From NCBI RefSeq assembly GCF_031348265.1, contig NZ_CP133771.1, forward strand, positions 8,122,001 through 8,186,000: DNA of 64,000 bases, given 5' to 3'. The notes below the pieces were generated by a model that worked only from the letters and a program-made list of their open reading frames with translations, did no database searches and was not told the origin of the DNA. Positions 52,435-60,947 of the stretch are shown in pieces. Position 1 is the first letter of the stretch, and every line of letters begins with the position of its first letter. Origin of the DNA: Streptomyces collinus. Lineage in GTDB: Bacteria > Actinomycetota > Actinomycetes > Streptomycetales > Streptomycetaceae. A program made the translations under genes and the position numbers.

Positions 52435-53895
52435 ATGTCTGACAACATCACCGTCGCCGGAGTTTCCGTCGACACCCGGCACTGGATCGGTGGCGAGCGT
52501 GTTGCCTCCGCCGGGACCTTCACCGATCACTCGCCCATCGACGGCACCGCCCTCGGCGAGATCGCCCGGGGCGGGCCCGCCGAGGCCGAAGCCGCTGTCG
52601 CCGCCGCCCGGGACGCGTTTCCCGGCTGGGCCGCCACCTCGCGCGCCGAACGCGCCCGCATCCTGCACGCCATCGCCGACGGTGTCGAGAAGCGGATCGA
52701 AGAGCTGGCGATCGTCGAGACCACGGACAACGGGGCGCTGCTCCGTTCCCACCGGCGGGGCGTCATGCCCCGCGTCGCGCACAACTTCCGGTTCTTCGCC
52801 GACTGGCTGCTCCGGCTGGACCACGAGGACTTCGAGACGCGCGGTCACACCAACCACGTCAGCTGGGACCCGGCCGGGCCCTGTGTGCTGATCACCCCGT
52901 GGAACGCGCCCCTGATGCTGGCCACCTGGAAGGTCGCCCCCGCCCTCGCCGCCGGCGACACCGTCGTCCTCAAGCCCGCCGAGTGGTCGCCGCTGACCGC
53001 CTCCCTGCTGGCCGACATCGCCGCGGAGGCCGGACTGCCCGCCGGTGTCCTCAACGTCGTCCAGGGGTACGGCTCCGAGATCGGCGACGCGCTCACCTCC
53101 CACCCCGACGTGCGCCGCATCAGCTTCACCGGGTCGGTGCCGACGGCCAAGCGGATCGCCGCCTCGGCCGCGGCGAACCTCACGCCCCTGAGTCTCGAAC
53201 TCGGCGGCAAGTCACCCCTGTTGGTGTTCGCCGACGCCGATCTCGACCTCGCCGTCGACCTCGCCGTGGAGCAGTACGACAACGCCGGGCAGGTCTGCCT
53301 GGCGGCGACCCGGCTGCTCGTCGAGGAGCCGGTCGTGGAGGAGTTCACCCGCCGGTTCGTGGCGAAGGCCTCGGCCCTGCGGCAGGGCGACCCGCGTGAC
53401 GAGGGCACCGACGTCGGGCCCACCATCCACCCGCGCCAGCTGGAGAAGATCGACGGCTTCGTGCAGCGGGCCCTCGCGGCCGGGGCGCGGGCGGTCATCG
53501 GCGGCCACCGCAAGGACGGTCAGTACTACGCGCCGACCCTGCTGACCGACGTCGCCCAGGACTCGGAGATCGTGCAGGAGGAGGTCTTCGGGCCGGTCCT
53601 GACCCTCCAGACCTTCACCGGCGAGGACGAGGCCGTACGGCTCGCCGACGACACCCGGTTCGGGCTGGCCGCCACCGTCGCGACCGGCGACCGGGAGCGG
53701 GCCGAACGGGTCACCGCGCGGCTCGTCGCCGGCACCGTCTGGGTCAACTGCTTCTTCGTGCGCGACCTCCAGGCGCCCTTCGGCGGCTCCCGGCAGTCCG
53801 GCGTCGGCCGCGAGGGCGGCACCTGGAGCTTCGACTTCTACTGCGACCTGAAGAACACCGTCACCGCCCCGAAGGGATGGCAGAACCATGGGTGA
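52435..53895 (+). CDS. hpaE: 5-carboxymethyl-2-hydroxymuconate semialdehyde dehydrogenase (HpaE-like)
   Basis: 486 residues. ALDH motifs: 'ITPWNAPLMLATWKVAPALA', catalytic Glu in 'LSLELGGKSPLLVF', catalytic Cys in 'NAGQVCLAATRLLV'. The C-terminal block 'VRDLQAPFGGSRQSGVGREG' with 'GTWSFDFYCDLKNT' is distinctive for HpaE, as is 'MPRVAHNFRFFADW'. HpaE oxidises the aldehyde formed by ring cleavage of homoprotocatechuate. The start codon ATG 52435 lacks a good Shine-Dalgarno. It overlaps the next gene by 8 nt. Confidence 0.87.
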   Translation: MSDNITVAGVSVDTRHWIGGERVASAGTFTDHSPIDGTALGEIARGGPAEAEAAVAAARDAFPGWAATSRAERARILHAIADGVEKRIEELAIVETTDNGALLRSHRRGVMPRVAHNFRFFADWLLRLDHEDFETRGHTNHVSWDPAGPCVLITPWNAPLMLATWKVAPALAAGDTVVLKPAEWSPLTASLLADIAAEAGLPAGVLNVVQGYGSEIGDALTSHPDVRRISFTGSVPTAKRIAASAAANLTPLSLELGGKSPLLVFADADLDLAVDLAVEQYDNAGQVCLAATRLLVEEPVVEEFTRRFVAKASALRQGDPRDEGTDVGPTIHPRQLEKIDGFVQRALAAGARAVIGGHRKDGQYYAPTLLTDVAQDSEIVQEEVFGPVLTLQTFTGEDEAVRLADDTRFGLAATVATGDRERAERVTARLVAGTVWVNCFFVRDLQAPFGGSRQSGVGREGGTWSFDFYCDLKNTVTAPKGWQNHG

Positions 53896-54817
53896 GATCG
53901 TCGGGGCCGGGCTGCTCGCCCACGTGCCCACCATCGTGCTGCCCGAGGCCGACCGGCTGGAGCTCAACGAGGGCAAGGAGATCACCCTCGTCACCGGGCT
54001 GCGGCAACTGCGCCAGGACGTCTTCGAGCGCGATGCCGCCAACGATTACGACACCGTCGTCGTCCTGGACTCGCACTGGGCGACCACCGTCGAGTTCGTC
54101 GTGACCGCGCAGGCGCGCAGGGCCGGGCTCTTCACCTCCGAGGAACTGCCGCGCGGCATGTGCAGGATGCCGTACGACTTCCCCGGCGATCCCGAACTCG
54201 CCCACAACGTGGCCGCGTTCGCCGACAAGCACGGCACCTGGATCACGCCGATCGACGACGAGTACCTGCCGATCTACTACGCCACCCTCAACCTCTGGAA
54301 GTACCTGGGGGAGGGGCTGCCCGACAAGCGGTGGGTCACCATCGGCGTCTGCCAGACCGGCGACATGGAGGATCACCTGCGGCTCGGGCGGGCGCTGGCC
54401 GACGGGATCGCCGCGACCCCCGGGCGGCGGGTGCTGATCATCGCGTCCGGCGCCCTCTCGCACACCTTCTGGCCGCTGCGCGAACTGCGCGACCACGAGG
54501 CCAGCGACCCGGTGCACATCCGCACGCCCGAGGCCCGAGAGGCCGATCAGCAGCGCATCGCCTGGTTCAAGGAGGGCCGCCACGACAAGGTCCTCGACAC
54601 CATGGACGAGTTCTGGAAGTTCAAGCCCGAGGCGAAGTTCTTCCACTACCTGATGATGGCCGGTGCCCTCGGCGAGCGGCACTGCACCGCCCGGGCCCGT
54701 CAGTACGGCGCGTACGAGAACTCCGTCGGCACCGGCCAGGCCCACCTCTGGTTCGACCGCCCCGCCGGCGGCTGGACCGCCGACCACACCCCCGCGCAGG
54801 AGTCCACCCATGCCTGA
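53888..54817 (+). CDS. hpaD: Homoprotocatechuate 2,3-dioxygenase, LigB type (HpaD-like)
   Basis: 309 residues, class III extradiol dioxygenase fold. It aligns by eye with enteric HpaD/HpcB: 'GLLAHVPTIVLPE' (iron His near residue 12), 'YDTVVVLDSHWATTVEF' (second iron His), 'AGLFTSEELPRGMCRMPYDF', 'SGALSHTF' and the end 'SVGTGQAHLWF'. It cleaves the ring of 3,4-dihydroxyphenylacetate next to the hydroxyls (meta cleavage). Overlaps hpaE by 8 nt and hpaG by 8 nt, so the three are a tight translational unit. Substrate inferred from HpaE/HpaG company. Confidence 0.88.
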   Translation: MGEIVGAGLLAHVPTIVLPEADRLELNEGKEITLVTGLRQLRQDVFERDAANDYDTVVVLDSHWATTVEFVVTAQARRAGLFTSEELPRGMCRMPYDFPGDPELAHNVAAFADKHGTWITPIDDEYLPIYYATLNLWKYLGEGLPDKRWVTIGVCQTGDMEDHLRLGRALADGIAATPGRRVLIIASGALSHTFWPLRELRDHEASDPVHIRTPEAREADQQRIAWFKEGRHDKVLDTMDEFWKFKPEAKFFHYLMMAGALGERHCTARARQYGAYENSVGTGQAHLWFDRPAGGWTADHTPAQESTHA

Positions 54818-55655
54818 GTACCGCCGCATCCTCCTCGACGGCGCCGCCGTCCAGGTCACCGTCGACGGCGACGAACTCGTCGCCGGGGACGGCCGCCGCG
54901 TCAAGACCGAGGACGCGCACCATCTGCCGCCCGTGGTGCCGTCCAAGGTCATCGCCGTTCACCTCAACCACCGCAGCCGCGTCGACGAGTTCCGGATCGG
55001 GCTGCCCGACACCCCCACCTACTTCCACAAGCCCACCTCGGCCCTCAACGCCCACCAGGGGGCGATCGTCCGCCCCGAGGGCTGCAAGTGGCTCAACTAC
55101 GAGGGTGAGGTGGCCATCGTCATCGGGAAGACCGCCCGCAACATCTCCCCGGAGGAAGCGGGCGAGTACATCGCCGGCTACACCGTCGCCAACGACTACG
55201 GCCTGCACGACTTCCGCGACACCGACGCCGGGTCCATGCTCCGGGTGAAGGGCTCCGACACCCTCTGCCCGCTCGGCCCCGGCCTGGTCACCGACTGGGA
55301 CTTCCACGGCAAGCGGCTGCGGACGTACGTCAACGGAGAGGTGGTGCAGGACGGTTCGACCGACGAGATGACCTGGGACATGCACTACCTCGTCGCCGAC
55401 ATCGCCCGCACCATCACCCTGTACCCCGGGGACGTCCTGCTGTCCGGCACGCCCGCCAACTCGCGGCCCGTCCAGCCGGGCGACGTCGTGGAGGTGGAGG
55501 TCGAGGGCCTCGGGCGGCTCACCAACCACATCGTCACCGGCCCGACGGCCATCCGCACGGACGTGGGCGCTCAGCCCACGGAGTCGGAGGAGGTCCTCTC
55601 GACCGCGCTCGGCGGCGACTGGGAGTTCCGTGGCATCCGGCCGCCGCGTCGCTGA
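54810..55655 (+). CDS. hpaG: FAH-family isomerase/decarboxylase (HpaG-like)
   Basis: 281 residues from ATG 54810 (AGGAG upstream). Fumarylacetoacetate-hydrolase fold: 'YFHKPTSALNAHQGAIVRPE', the metal-binding 'WLNYEGEVAIVIGKTARNIS', 'GYTVANDYGLHDFRDTDAG', 'KGSDTLCPLGPGLV', 'LYPGDVLLSGTPAN'. HpaG enzymes decarboxylate 5-oxo-pent-3-ene-1,2,5-tricarboxylate and isomerise the product, the step after HpaE. The later hydratase (HpaH) and aldolase (HpaI) are not in the window. Confidence 0.87.
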   Translation: MPEYRRILLDGAAVQVTVDGDELVAGDGRRVKTEDAHHLPPVVPSKVIAVHLNHRSRVDEFRIGLPDTPTYFHKPTSALNAHQGAIVRPEGCKWLNYEGEVAIVIGKTARNISPEEAGEYIAGYTVANDYGLHDFRDTDAGSMLRVKGSDTLCPLGPGLVTDWDFHGKRLRTYVNGEVVQDGSTDEMTWDMHYLVADIARTITLYPGDVLLSGTPANSRPVQPGDVVEVEVEGLGRLTNHIVTGPTAIRTDVGAQPTESEEVLSTALGGDWEFRGIRPPRR

Positions 55656-55713
55656 TGACGTGCGGTCCGGCCGCCGCGCCGCCGAGCGGGCCGCCCCGGG
55701 TAGGGTCACGGGC

Positions 55714-56316
55714 ATGACCGAGCCCGCCGGGCGGCGCCCCCGCAAGCGCGTGAACTACGGCACGGGACGTGAGGCCCTGCTGGAGGCCGCCGTGCGGGTC
55801 GTGGCCCGGGGCGGGCTGCGCCGGCTTACCTACCGGGCTGTCGCGGAGGAGGCCGGCGTCACCCACGGCCTGGTCGTGCACCACTTCGGCTCCCGGGACG
55901 CCCTGATCGAGGAGGCCGTGGCCCACGCCATCCGCTCCTCCCTGAGCAGCAGCGCCCTCGAACCGGGTACCGGCAGGGTCGCCGACTTCTCGGTGGGGCT
56001 GACGGACATGGTGGAGGCCGGGCCGGACCTCCAGGCGTTCCAGTACGAGCTGCTCCTGGAGGCCCGGCGCCGCCCCGAGCTCCTGGCCCACCTGCGGTCC
56101 CTGTACGACGAGTACTTCGACGCGACCCGGCGCGAACTCACCCAGATGCTGCCCGGCCCGGTCGACGAGGGCCTGTCCCGGATGGTGTTCGCCACGCTGG
56201 AGGGGCTCGTCCTGCACCAGCTGGTCTTCGGTGAGCGCGAGGTCATCGACGAGGCCCTGGACGAGCTGCGCTCGGTGCTGCGGCTGCTCGCCGAGCGGCG
56301 CGGCGACGAGGCCTGA
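55714..56316 (+). CDS. TetR-family regulator, candidate repressor of the regulon
   Basis: 200 residues from ATG 55714. HTH: 'LRRLTYRAVAEEAGVTHGLV' followed by 'VHHFGSRDALIEEAVAHAI'; the C-terminal domain resembles TetR_C_6 (PsrA/BetI-like, 'ALIEEA', 'VFATLEGLVLHQLVFGEREV'). It sits 58 nt after hpaG in the rightward operon and just before the permease, whose promoter bears a copy of the shared palindrome. It is the likeliest protein to bind GTTTGRnnYCAAAC sites; this is inference from position and dyad length. Confidence 0.85.
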   Translation: MTEPAGRRPRKRVNYGTGREALLEAAVRVVARGGLRRLTYRAVAEEAGVTHGLVVHHFGSRDALIEEAVAHAIRSSLSSSALEPGTGRVADFSVGLTDMVEAGPDLQAFQYELLLEARRRPELLAHLRSLYDEYFDATRRELTQMLPGPVDEGLSRMVFATLEGLVLHQLVFGEREVIDEALDELRSVLRLLAERRGDEA

Positions 56317-56370
56317 CCCCTCCGGTCCGCTTCGGCTCCGCCGCGCTGGAATTTCTCGTCCCTCACCCCT

Positions 56371-56422
56371 TGCCAAACGGATAGTTCCGCCTCACGATGA
56401 GGCAACTCGTTTGGCCTGAAAC
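56371..56422. promoter_or_regulatory. Operator before the permease gene
   Basis: Dyad GTTTGGCCTGAAAC (56409-56422), flanked as CGTTT...AAACG, 32 bp before the permease GTG. Read on the minus strand it is ATCGTTTCAGGCCAAACG, close to the other regulon sites. A half-site, CCAAACG, lies 36 bp upstream (56373-56379). Confidence 0.6.
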
Positions 56423-56453
56423 GATCCTTCCTCCCCTCTGGCAGGTGATCCGA

Positions 56454-57905
56454 GTGGACAGTCAGACGGTCTCCCGGCACGCGGCGAAACCGGACGCGCC
56501 CACCGCAGGCACGCTCAAGCCCAACGCCCTCGGCGTCGTGGGCATCCTCTTCTTCGTCCTGTCCGCCCAGGCCCCGCTGACCGGCATCGCCGGCGCGGCC
56601 CCCATCGCCGTGGCCCTCGGCAACGGCCCCGGCGTCCCCGCCGCCTATCTGGTGGCGGGCCTGGTGATCCTGCTGTTCTCGGTGGGCTTCGTCGCCATGG
56701 GGCGCCACGTGGTGGACGCGGGCGCCTTCTACACGTACATCGGCAAGGGTCTCGGCCGCACCACCGGCACCGGCAGCGCGGGCCTCGCACTCTTCGCCTA
56801 CTGCACCATCCAGGCCGCGATGTACGGCCTCTACGGCGCCATCGTGAGCGGCCTGGTCGCGACCCACACCGGCCTCGACCTGCCGTGGTGGGTCTGGACG
56901 CTGGCCACCATGGCCGTCGTCCAGGCGCTCGGGGCGGCCGGTGTCGAGATGGGCGCCAAGGTCCTCGCCGTGTTCGTCCTCGCGGAGTTCAGCATCCTGT
57001 CGGTCTTCGCCCTGGTCACCCTCTTCAAGGGCGGCGGCCCCGAGGGGCTCGGCCTCGCCGCCAGCTTCTCCCCGTCCGCCGCCCTGGACGGCGCCCCGGG
57101 CGTGGCCGTGATGTTCGCCGTGGCCTCCATGTTCGGCTTCGAGGCCACCGCCATCTACGGCGAGGAGGCCCGCGAACCCAGGAAGACCGTGCCGCGGGCC
57201 ACGTACCTCGCGGTCGTCGTCGTCACCGGCTTCTTCGCCCTGGTCTCCTGGATGCTCATCTCCTCCTACGGCGCCTCACAGGCCACCGCTGCCGCGGGCA
57301 AGGCCCTGGAGGGCGGCGACGGCGCCGGGTTCGTCTTCGTGCCCATCGCGGCCGACTTCGGCGGGTGGGTGGGCGACGTACTGCCGGTCCTGCTCGCCAC
57401 GTCCCTCTTCGCCGGCATCCTCACCTTCCACAACTCGGCCAACCGCTACCTGTTCTCCCTCGGCCGCGACCGGCTGCTGCCGCTGCGGATGTGCCGGCTC
57501 AACCGCCGTCACGCCCCCTGGACCGCCGGGTGCGTCCAGACCGTCCTGGCCGTCCTCCTGGTGGTGCCCTTCGCCCTGGCCGGCAAGGACCCGGTGCTGA
57601 CGCTGTTCTCCTGGTTCAGCGGCGTCGCCGTCCTGGCGATGATGCTGCTGTACCTGCTGACCTCGGTGTCCGTCGTCGTCTTCTTCCGCCGCGCCCGTCT
57701 CGACACCCGCCCGTGGAACACGCTGATCGCACCCGCCCTGGGCGCGCTCGGCATCGCGGGCGCGATCTGGCTCATCCTGGCCAACTTCACCACCCTCATC
57801 GGCGGCGAACGCACCACCGCCCTGTGGCTCACGCTGTCCGTCCCGGTCGTCATGGCGCTGGGCCTGGTCGCCGCACGGGTGCGGGGCAGGGCCGCCGACG
57901 GCTGA
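56454..57905 (+). CDS. APC-family permease of the catabolic regulon
   Basis: 483 residues from GTG 56454 (AGGTGA upstream), about 12 membrane segments. 'LKPNALGVVGILFFVLSAQA' and 'PLTGIAGAAPIAVALGNGPG' open the first helices; 'FGFEATAIYGEEAREPRKTV' is the conserved APC segment. It belongs to the amino-acid/polyamine group near the ethanolamine and PuuP-like transporters. A regulon operator lies just upstream. Probably imports the amine that the glutamine-synthetase-like ligase acts upon (inferred). Confidence 0.88.
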   Translation: MDSQTVSRHAAKPDAPTAGTLKPNALGVVGILFFVLSAQAPLTGIAGAAPIAVALGNGPGVPAAYLVAGLVILLFSVGFVAMGRHVVDAGAFYTYIGKGLGRTTGTGSAGLALFAYCTIQAAMYGLYGAIVSGLVATHTGLDLPWWVWTLATMAVVQALGAAGVEMGAKVLAVFVLAEFSILSVFALVTLFKGGGPEGLGLAASFSPSAALDGAPGVAVMFAVASMFGFEATAIYGEEAREPRKTVPRATYLAVVVVTGFFALVSWMLISSYGASQATAAAGKALEGGDGAGFVFVPIAADFGGWVGDVLPVLLATSLFAGILTFHNSANRYLFSLGRDRLLPLRMCRLNRRHAPWTAGCVQTVLAVLLVVPFALAGKDPVLTLFSWFSGVAVLAMMLLYLLTSVSVVVFFRRARLDTRPWNTLIAPALGALGIAGAIWLILANFTTLIGGERTTALWLTLSVPVVMALGLVAARVRGRAADG

Positions 57906-57917
57906 CCACCAGCACGG

Positions 57918-57958
57918 TCGTCCACGGGCAGCCCCGCCCCTATCGTTTGAGACCAAAG
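57918..57958 (+). promoter_or_regulatory. Promoter and operator for the ALDH-PuuD operon
   Basis: -10 TATCGT (57941-57946) runs into the dyad GTTTGAGACCAAAG (57945-57958). A weak -35 TCGTCC lies 17 bp upstream (57918-57923). The right arm merges with the AAAGGAGG ribosome binding site, so a bound protein would cover both the start point and the translation signal. Confidence 0.65.
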
Positions 57959-57969
57959 GAGGATCCCCC

Positions 57970-59460
57970 ATGCCGGCCGTCCCCCACGACGAGTGGCTGC
58001 GCCGCGCCAAGGCGTTCCAGCTCTCCGGTGCCCATCACATCGACGGCGCCGAGGAGGCCGGCGGAGGGGCGGTGTTCCCGGTCGTGTCCCCACGGGACGG
58101 CCGGGTCGTCGCCGACGTCGCGGACGGCGGCGCCGCCGAGGTCGACGCGGCCGTCGCCGCCGCCCGGCGCGCCTTCGACACCGGCCCGTGGCCGCGCCTG
58201 GCACCCGCCGAGCGCGGCCGGGCCCTGCTCCGCCTCGCCGACCTGCTGGAAGAGCGGCGCGAGGAACTCGCCCTCACGGTCAGCCTGGAGATGGGCAAAC
58301 CGATCTCGGACGCGTACGGCATCGAACTGCGCGCCGTCATCACCACCTTCCGCTGGTACGGCCAGCTCGCCGACAAACTCACCGACGAGTCGCCCCACAC
58401 CGCCCCGGACGCCCTCGCCCTGGTCACCCGGGAACCCGCCGGGGTGGTCGGGGCGGTGGTCCCGTGGAACTTCCCGCTGACCCTGGCCGGCTGGAAGGTC
58501 GCCCCGGCCCTCGCGGCCGGCTGCACGGTCGTCCTCAAGCCCTCGGAGAACTCCCCGCTCTCCGCCCTGCTCCTCGGGCGCCTCGCCACCGAGGCCGGCC
58601 TCCCGCCCGGCGTGCTCAACGTCGTCACCGGCGACGGTCCGACAGCGGGCCGGGCCCTCGGCCTCCACCCGGACGTCGACGTCCTGGCCTTCACCGGCTC
58701 CACCGCCGTCGGCCGCCACTTCCTGCGCTACGCCGCCGACTCCAACCTCAAGCGCGTCTGGCTGGAACTCGGCGGCAAGTCGCCCAACATCGTCCTGCCC
58801 GACGCCCCCGACCTGGAGAAGGCCGCGGCCACCGCGGCCTGGGGCATCTTCTTCAACCAGGGCGAGATGTGCACGGCCCCCTCCCGGCTCCTCGTGCACT
58901 CCTCGATCGCCGAACGGGTCACCGAGGCCGTGGTCCGGCGGGCCCGCGAACTGAGGGTGGGTGACCCGCTCGACCCGGAGACGGAGATGGGCGCCCTCGT
59001 CGGCCGGGCGCACCTGGACCGCGTGGCCGGCCACATCCGTCACGGCGTCGACGAGGGCGCCCGGCTGCGCACCGGCGGCGACCGCGTCCTCGCCGAGACC
59101 GGCGGGACGTACCTGGAGCCGACCGTCTTCGACCGCGTGGACCCCGGTTCGCGCCTGGCGCGGGAGGAGATCTTCGGCCCCGTCCTGTCCGTGCTCGCCT
59201 TCGACGACCTCGACGAGGCGGTCCGCCTGGCCAACGCCACCGAGTACGGCCTCGCCGCCGGCCTGTGGACCTCCGACCTGTCCACCGCCCACCGGGTCTC
59301 GCGCGCCCTCAAGGCCGGAACGGTCTGGGTCAACTGCTACGAGGAGGGCGACCTGACCGTGCCCTTCGGGGGGATGAAGCAGTCGGGCAACGGCCGCGAC
59401 AAGTCCGCGCACGCCCTGGAGAAGTACACCGAGCTCAAGACCACCTGGATCCAGCTGTGA
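57970..59460 (+). CDS. NAD-dependent aldehyde dehydrogenase (PuuC-like)
   Basis: 496 residues, with AAAGGAGG 7 nt before the ATG. 'VVPWNFPLTLAGWKVAPALA', catalytic Glu in 'VWLELGGKSPNIVL', catalytic Cys in 'FFNQGEMCTAPSRLLV', end 'VPFGGMKQSGNGRDKSAHAL'. This is the PuuC/betaine-aldehyde group, distinct from HpaE in the same regulon. It overlaps the next gene, a PuuD-like hydrolase (GTGA), as puuC and puuD work together in putrescine use. Likely oxidises a gamma-glutamylated or free aryl-acetaldehyde. Substrate inferred. Confidence 0.9.
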   Translation: MPAVPHDEWLRRAKAFQLSGAHHIDGAEEAGGGAVFPVVSPRDGRVVADVADGGAAEVDAAVAAARRAFDTGPWPRLAPAERGRALLRLADLLEERREELALTVSLEMGKPISDAYGIELRAVITTFRWYGQLADKLTDESPHTAPDALALVTREPAGVVGAVVPWNFPLTLAGWKVAPALAAGCTVVLKPSENSPLSALLLGRLATEAGLPPGVLNVVTGDGPTAGRALGLHPDVDVLAFTGSTAVGRHFLRYAADSNLKRVWLELGGKSPNIVLPDAPDLEKAAATAAWGIFFNQGEMCTAPSRLLVHSSIAERVTEAVVRRARELRVGDPLDPETEMGALVGRAHLDRVAGHIRHGVDEGARLRTGGDRVLAETGGTYLEPTVFDRVDPGSRLAREEIFGPVLSVLAFDDLDEAVRLANATEYGLAAGLWTSDLSTAHRVSRALKAGTVWVNCYEEGDLTVPFGGMKQSGNGRDKSAHALEKYTELKTTWIQL

Positions 59461-60152
59461 CCCGGCCCCTGATAGCGATCCCCGCCCGCTTCTCGGCCAC
59501 GACCTCCGCGCTCCGGTACGCCGCCGAGGTCAACGCCCGCGCCCTGGTCGAGGCCGTCTGGCGGGCCGGCGGCGAACCGGCGGGCATCCACCCGGCGGAC
59601 ACCGGCACCGCCGACCGGCTCGCCCGCTTCGACGGCGTCCTGCTCCCCGGCGGCGGCGACCTCGCCCCCTCCCGCTACGGCGCCACCGACACCCACGACA
59701 CCGTCTACGACGTCGACACCCTCCAGGACGCCTTCGACCTCGACGTGGCCCGGCACGCCCTCGCCTCGGGGCTGCCGCTGCTCGCCGTCTGCCGCGGCCT
59801 CCAGGTCGTCAACGTCGCCCTCGGCGGCACATTGCAGCAGGACATGGGCGGCCCCGAGCGGGAACACCGGCACCTGGTGCACCCCGTCAGCCTGGAACCC
59901 GGCTCGCTCGTCGCCCGGGCCGCGGGTGCCGAGAAGACCGACGCGTCCTGCTACCACCACCAGCGCGTCGAGCGGCTGGGAAGGGGCCTGCGGGTCACGG
60001 CCCGGGCGGCCGACGGCACGGCCGAGGCCCTCGAACTCCCGGGCGCCGACGGCTGGTTCGCGGCCGTCCAGTGGCACCCGGAGGACACCGCCGACGAGGA
60101 CCCCGCCCAGCAGGGCCTGTTCGACGCGCTCGTGCGGGCCGCGACCCGGTGA
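59457..60152 (+). CDS. PuuD-like gamma-glutamyl hydrolase (class I GATase fold, peptidase C26)
   Basis: 231 residues from GTG 59457, overlapping the dehydrogenase stop. Nucleophile Cys in 'LLAVCRGLQVVNVALGG', His and Glu in 'FAAVQWHPEDTADED', and 'GVLLPGGGDLAPSRYG' before them. PuuD removes glutamate from gamma-glutamyl-GABA. Here it would release the free acid or amine after oxidation, closing a route opened by the ligase at 48427-49776. The two are 10 kb apart but share the operator. Confidence 0.9.
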   Translation: MTRPLIAIPARFSATTSALRYAAEVNARALVEAVWRAGGEPAGIHPADTGTADRLARFDGVLLPGGGDLAPSRYGATDTHDTVYDVDTLQDAFDLDVARHALASGLPLLAVCRGLQVVNVALGGTLQQDMGGPEREHRHLVHPVSLEPGSLVARAAGAEKTDASCYHHQRVERLGRGLRVTARAADGTAEALELPGADGWFAAVQWHPEDTADEDPAQQGLFDALVRAATR

Positions 60153-60168
60153 GGCCGCGGCGCGCCTC

Positions 60169-60271
60169 AGGGGGCTTCTGTTGGATCTCCGCAGGAGAAG
60201 GAGCGGCGTTCGGTGCGGCGAGCGTGCGTGCCGGGCGTCGCGACGCTGCGGAGATCCATCAGAAGCCCCCT
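60169..60271. repeat. Long imperfect inverted repeat, MITE-like
   Basis: Arms 60169-60194 and 60246-60271 are reverse complements over 26 bases with a single mismatch, separated by 51 bp. The outer ends read AGGGGGCTTCTG / CAGAAGCCCCCT. The stop codon of the MarR gene (60272-60270) lies in the right arm. It separates two convergent genes. The arms are longer and the loop larger than in a normal terminator, so a small non-autonomous element is possible; it may still terminate both genes. Confidence 0.7.
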
Positions 60272-60842
60272 AGGCCCGGGGCCGCCGCCCGCTGCGCCGC
60301 GGGGCGGGCTCGGCGCCGCCCAGCAGGGACTGCCGCCGCTCCTCGCCGTGCTCCTCCACCTGGAGCACCACGCTCCGCAGCCCCTCGGCGAGGCTGCGGC
60401 ACTCGGCGTCGCTGAGCCCGGCGGTGACGAAGGCCTCCTCCTCGTTGAACGCCGGGAACACCCGCGTCATGAACTCCTCGCCCTCCGGGGTGAGGCGCAG
60501 CAGCACCAGGCGCCCGTCGCTCGGATGACCGTCACGGCGCAGCAGGCCGCGGGACTCCAGCGTGCGCACCACGCCCGTCAGCGTGCCCTTGGAGATCCCC
60601 GCCTCCTCTGCCACGTGCCGGGTCTCCGACTCGCCCCACACCCAGACCACCCACAGCACCACGAAGGCCGTCCAGGTCAGGTCCGAGCCGCGCAGCACCG
60701 AGTTCTCCAGGTGCTGCCGCACCGCGGACGCGGCCCGGTAGATGTTCGCCACCGCCGCCATCTGCTCCCGGCGGATCGCGATGCCGCCGAGCTTCGCCGC
60801 GGCGAGCTTCTCGGCTTCGGTGATGGATCGGTGCCCCGGCAC
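60270..60842 (-). CDS. MarR-family regulator
   Basis: 190 residues starting GTG 60842. Winged helix: 'WTAFVVLWVVWVWGESETRH' leads into 'VAEEAGISKGTLTGVVRTLE' (recognition helix) and the wing 'RGLLRRDGHPSDGRLVLLRL'. MarR proteins such as HpaR control aromatic degradation and respond to the aromatic ligand. It is divergent from the LLM gene, and the gap holds 'CTCAAATTGTACGAAG', a possible site. The basic tail ends in the arm of the inverted repeat. Confidence 0.86.
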   Translation of the reverse strand: MPGHRSITEAEKLAAAKLGGIAIRREQMAAVANIYRAASAVRQHLENSVLRGSDLTWTAFVVLWVVWVWGESETRHVAEEAGISKGTLTGVVRTLESRGLLRRDGHPSDGRLVLLRLTPEGEEFMTRVFPAFNEEEAFVTAGLSDAECRSLAEGLRSVVLQVEEHGEERRQSLLGGAEPAPRRSGRRPRA

Positions 60843-60906
60843 GGGCGGCTCCTTCGTCTGGTCGCGGCGTCTCCCGCACGGGCGGCCCGTCGCGGGCCGT
60901 CCGGTC

Positions 60907-60920
60907 GTTCGGACTCAAAT
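60907..60920. promoter_or_regulatory. Degenerate copy of the regulon palindrome before the LLM gene
   Basis: GTTCGGACTCAAAT agrees with GTTTGRnnYCAAAC except at the fourth and last base, and GGTCGT takes the place of the -10. It lies 28 bp before the LLM gene start, between that gene and marR. It may instead be part of a MarR site. Confidence 0.35.
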
Positions 60921-60947
60921 TGTACGAAGCCGAAAGGAAAACCCGTC

